Positions 5,902 through 6,126 of a DNA stretch of 6,126 nucleotides are shown here, piece after piece. Both the position numbers and the translations under genes were made by a program. Each line of letters starts with the position of its first letter. The stretch's first letter is position 1. Source of the DNA: UBA4655 sp044337015 (GTDB lineage Bacteria; Planctomycetota; Planctomycetia; Pirellulales; UBA1268). The DNA lies in contig JBIIOJ010000194.1 in the NCBI GenBank assembly GCA_044337015.1, forward strand, positions 1 through 6,126. The letters run 5' to 3'. Below the pieces are notes generated by a model. That model worked only from the letters and a program-made list of their open reading frames with translations. It was not told the DNA's origin and made no database searches.

Positions 5902-6126
5902 ATGCCGATCTTTTTCGACCCGAATTATCTGCTCGCCGTCGCGCCCGCGATCCTGCTCGCCTTCTGGGCCCAGTGGCGGGTGAAGTCGAGCTTCGCCGCC
6001 GCCGCACAGCAGCCCGCGCCTCTTTCCGGGGCCGCGGCCGCGAGGCACATCCTCGACTCGGCCGGCGCCACGGACGTTCAGATCGAGGAGGTTCCCGGCG
6101 ATTTGACCGACCACTACGATCCGCGG
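5902..6126 (+). CDS. Membrane-anchored zinc metallopeptidase, YugP type (N-terminal 75 residues)
   Basis: The frame is open from ATG at 5902 to the window edge. A strong Shine-Dalgarno GGAGG lies seven bases upstream. The protein begins MPIFFDPNYLL, followed by a hydrophobic segment (about 9-25, LLAVAPAILLAFWAQW) that should anchor it in the membrane. The sequence continues WRVKSSF, LSGAAAARHILD (41-52) and VQIEEVPGDLTDHYDPR (59-75). This order (FFDP, membrane helix with AQWRVKS, GAEAAR-like helix, TDHYDPR) is the conserved start of the neutral zinc metallopeptidase family that includes Bacillus YugP (Zn_peptidase_2). The catalytic HExxH motif would come later and is outside the window, so activity cannot be confirmed. 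It follows hisS by 80 bases on the same strand but has its own leader and may be separately controlled. Confidence 0.88.
   Translation, partial: MPIFFDPNYLLAVAPAILLAFWAQWRVKSSFAAAAQQPAPLSGAAAARHILDSAGATDVQIEEVPGDLTDHYDPR

Noticed and set aside
1..6126. CRISPR array, insertion sequence, toxin-antitoxin or defence island
   Set aside because: No regularly spaced repeats, transposase motifs, terminal repeats or small paired genes were found; all large genes are recognised housekeeping or envelope families.

Overview
The window is GC-rich bacterial chromosomal DNA, and its gene content points to a planctomycete. Three features support this: the C-terminal heme-binding domain of the kind found in large planctomycete secreted dehydrogenase-like proteins, a secreted PQQ-type beta-propeller protein whose mature part begins DWPQWMGPARDG, and strong use of G/C at third codon positions. 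The phylum assignment is inferred from family knowledge and not from any search.

Layout, left to right. (1) Bases 1-368, + strand: the 3' end of a c-type-heme domain protein, cut by the window edge inside its CxxCH motif. (2) Bases 369-498: no confident gene, but a hairpin just after the stop codon and a stretch with coding-like base periodicity. (3) Bases 499-573, - strand: an intact tRNA-Pro with anticodon CGG. (4) Bases 574-681: an inverted repeat directly 5' of the tRNA and a strong GC hairpin that probably ends the next operon. (5) Bases 682-3836, - strand: a two-gene operon, recJ followed by a secreted beta-propeller gene, overlapping by ATGA. (6) Bases 3837-3950: a divergent promoter region with a small palindrome. 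(7) Bases 3951-5821, + strand: a two-gene operon, a cysteine-rich YkgJ-type metal-chelating protein followed by hisS, again overlapping by ATGA. (8) Bases 5822-5901: an intergenic region with an 8-bp-arm inverted repeat touching the next Shine-Dalgarno. (9) Bases 5902-6126, + strand: the N-terminus of a membrane-anchored zinc metallopeptidase of the YugP type, cut by the right edge.

Most of this is housekeeping: DNA repair (RecJ), translation (HisRS, tRNA-Pro) and cell-envelope proteins. The two divergent operons each pair a well-known cytoplasmic enzyme with a poorly understood partner by a 4-bp overlap. No mobile element, CRISPR array, toxin-antitoxin pair or defence system is visible. I found no convincing new system. 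The points most worth a second look are the two coupled gene pairs, the archaeal/eukaryotic-style HisRS signature, the inverted repeat at the metallopeptidase leader, and the coding-like remnant beside the tRNA.
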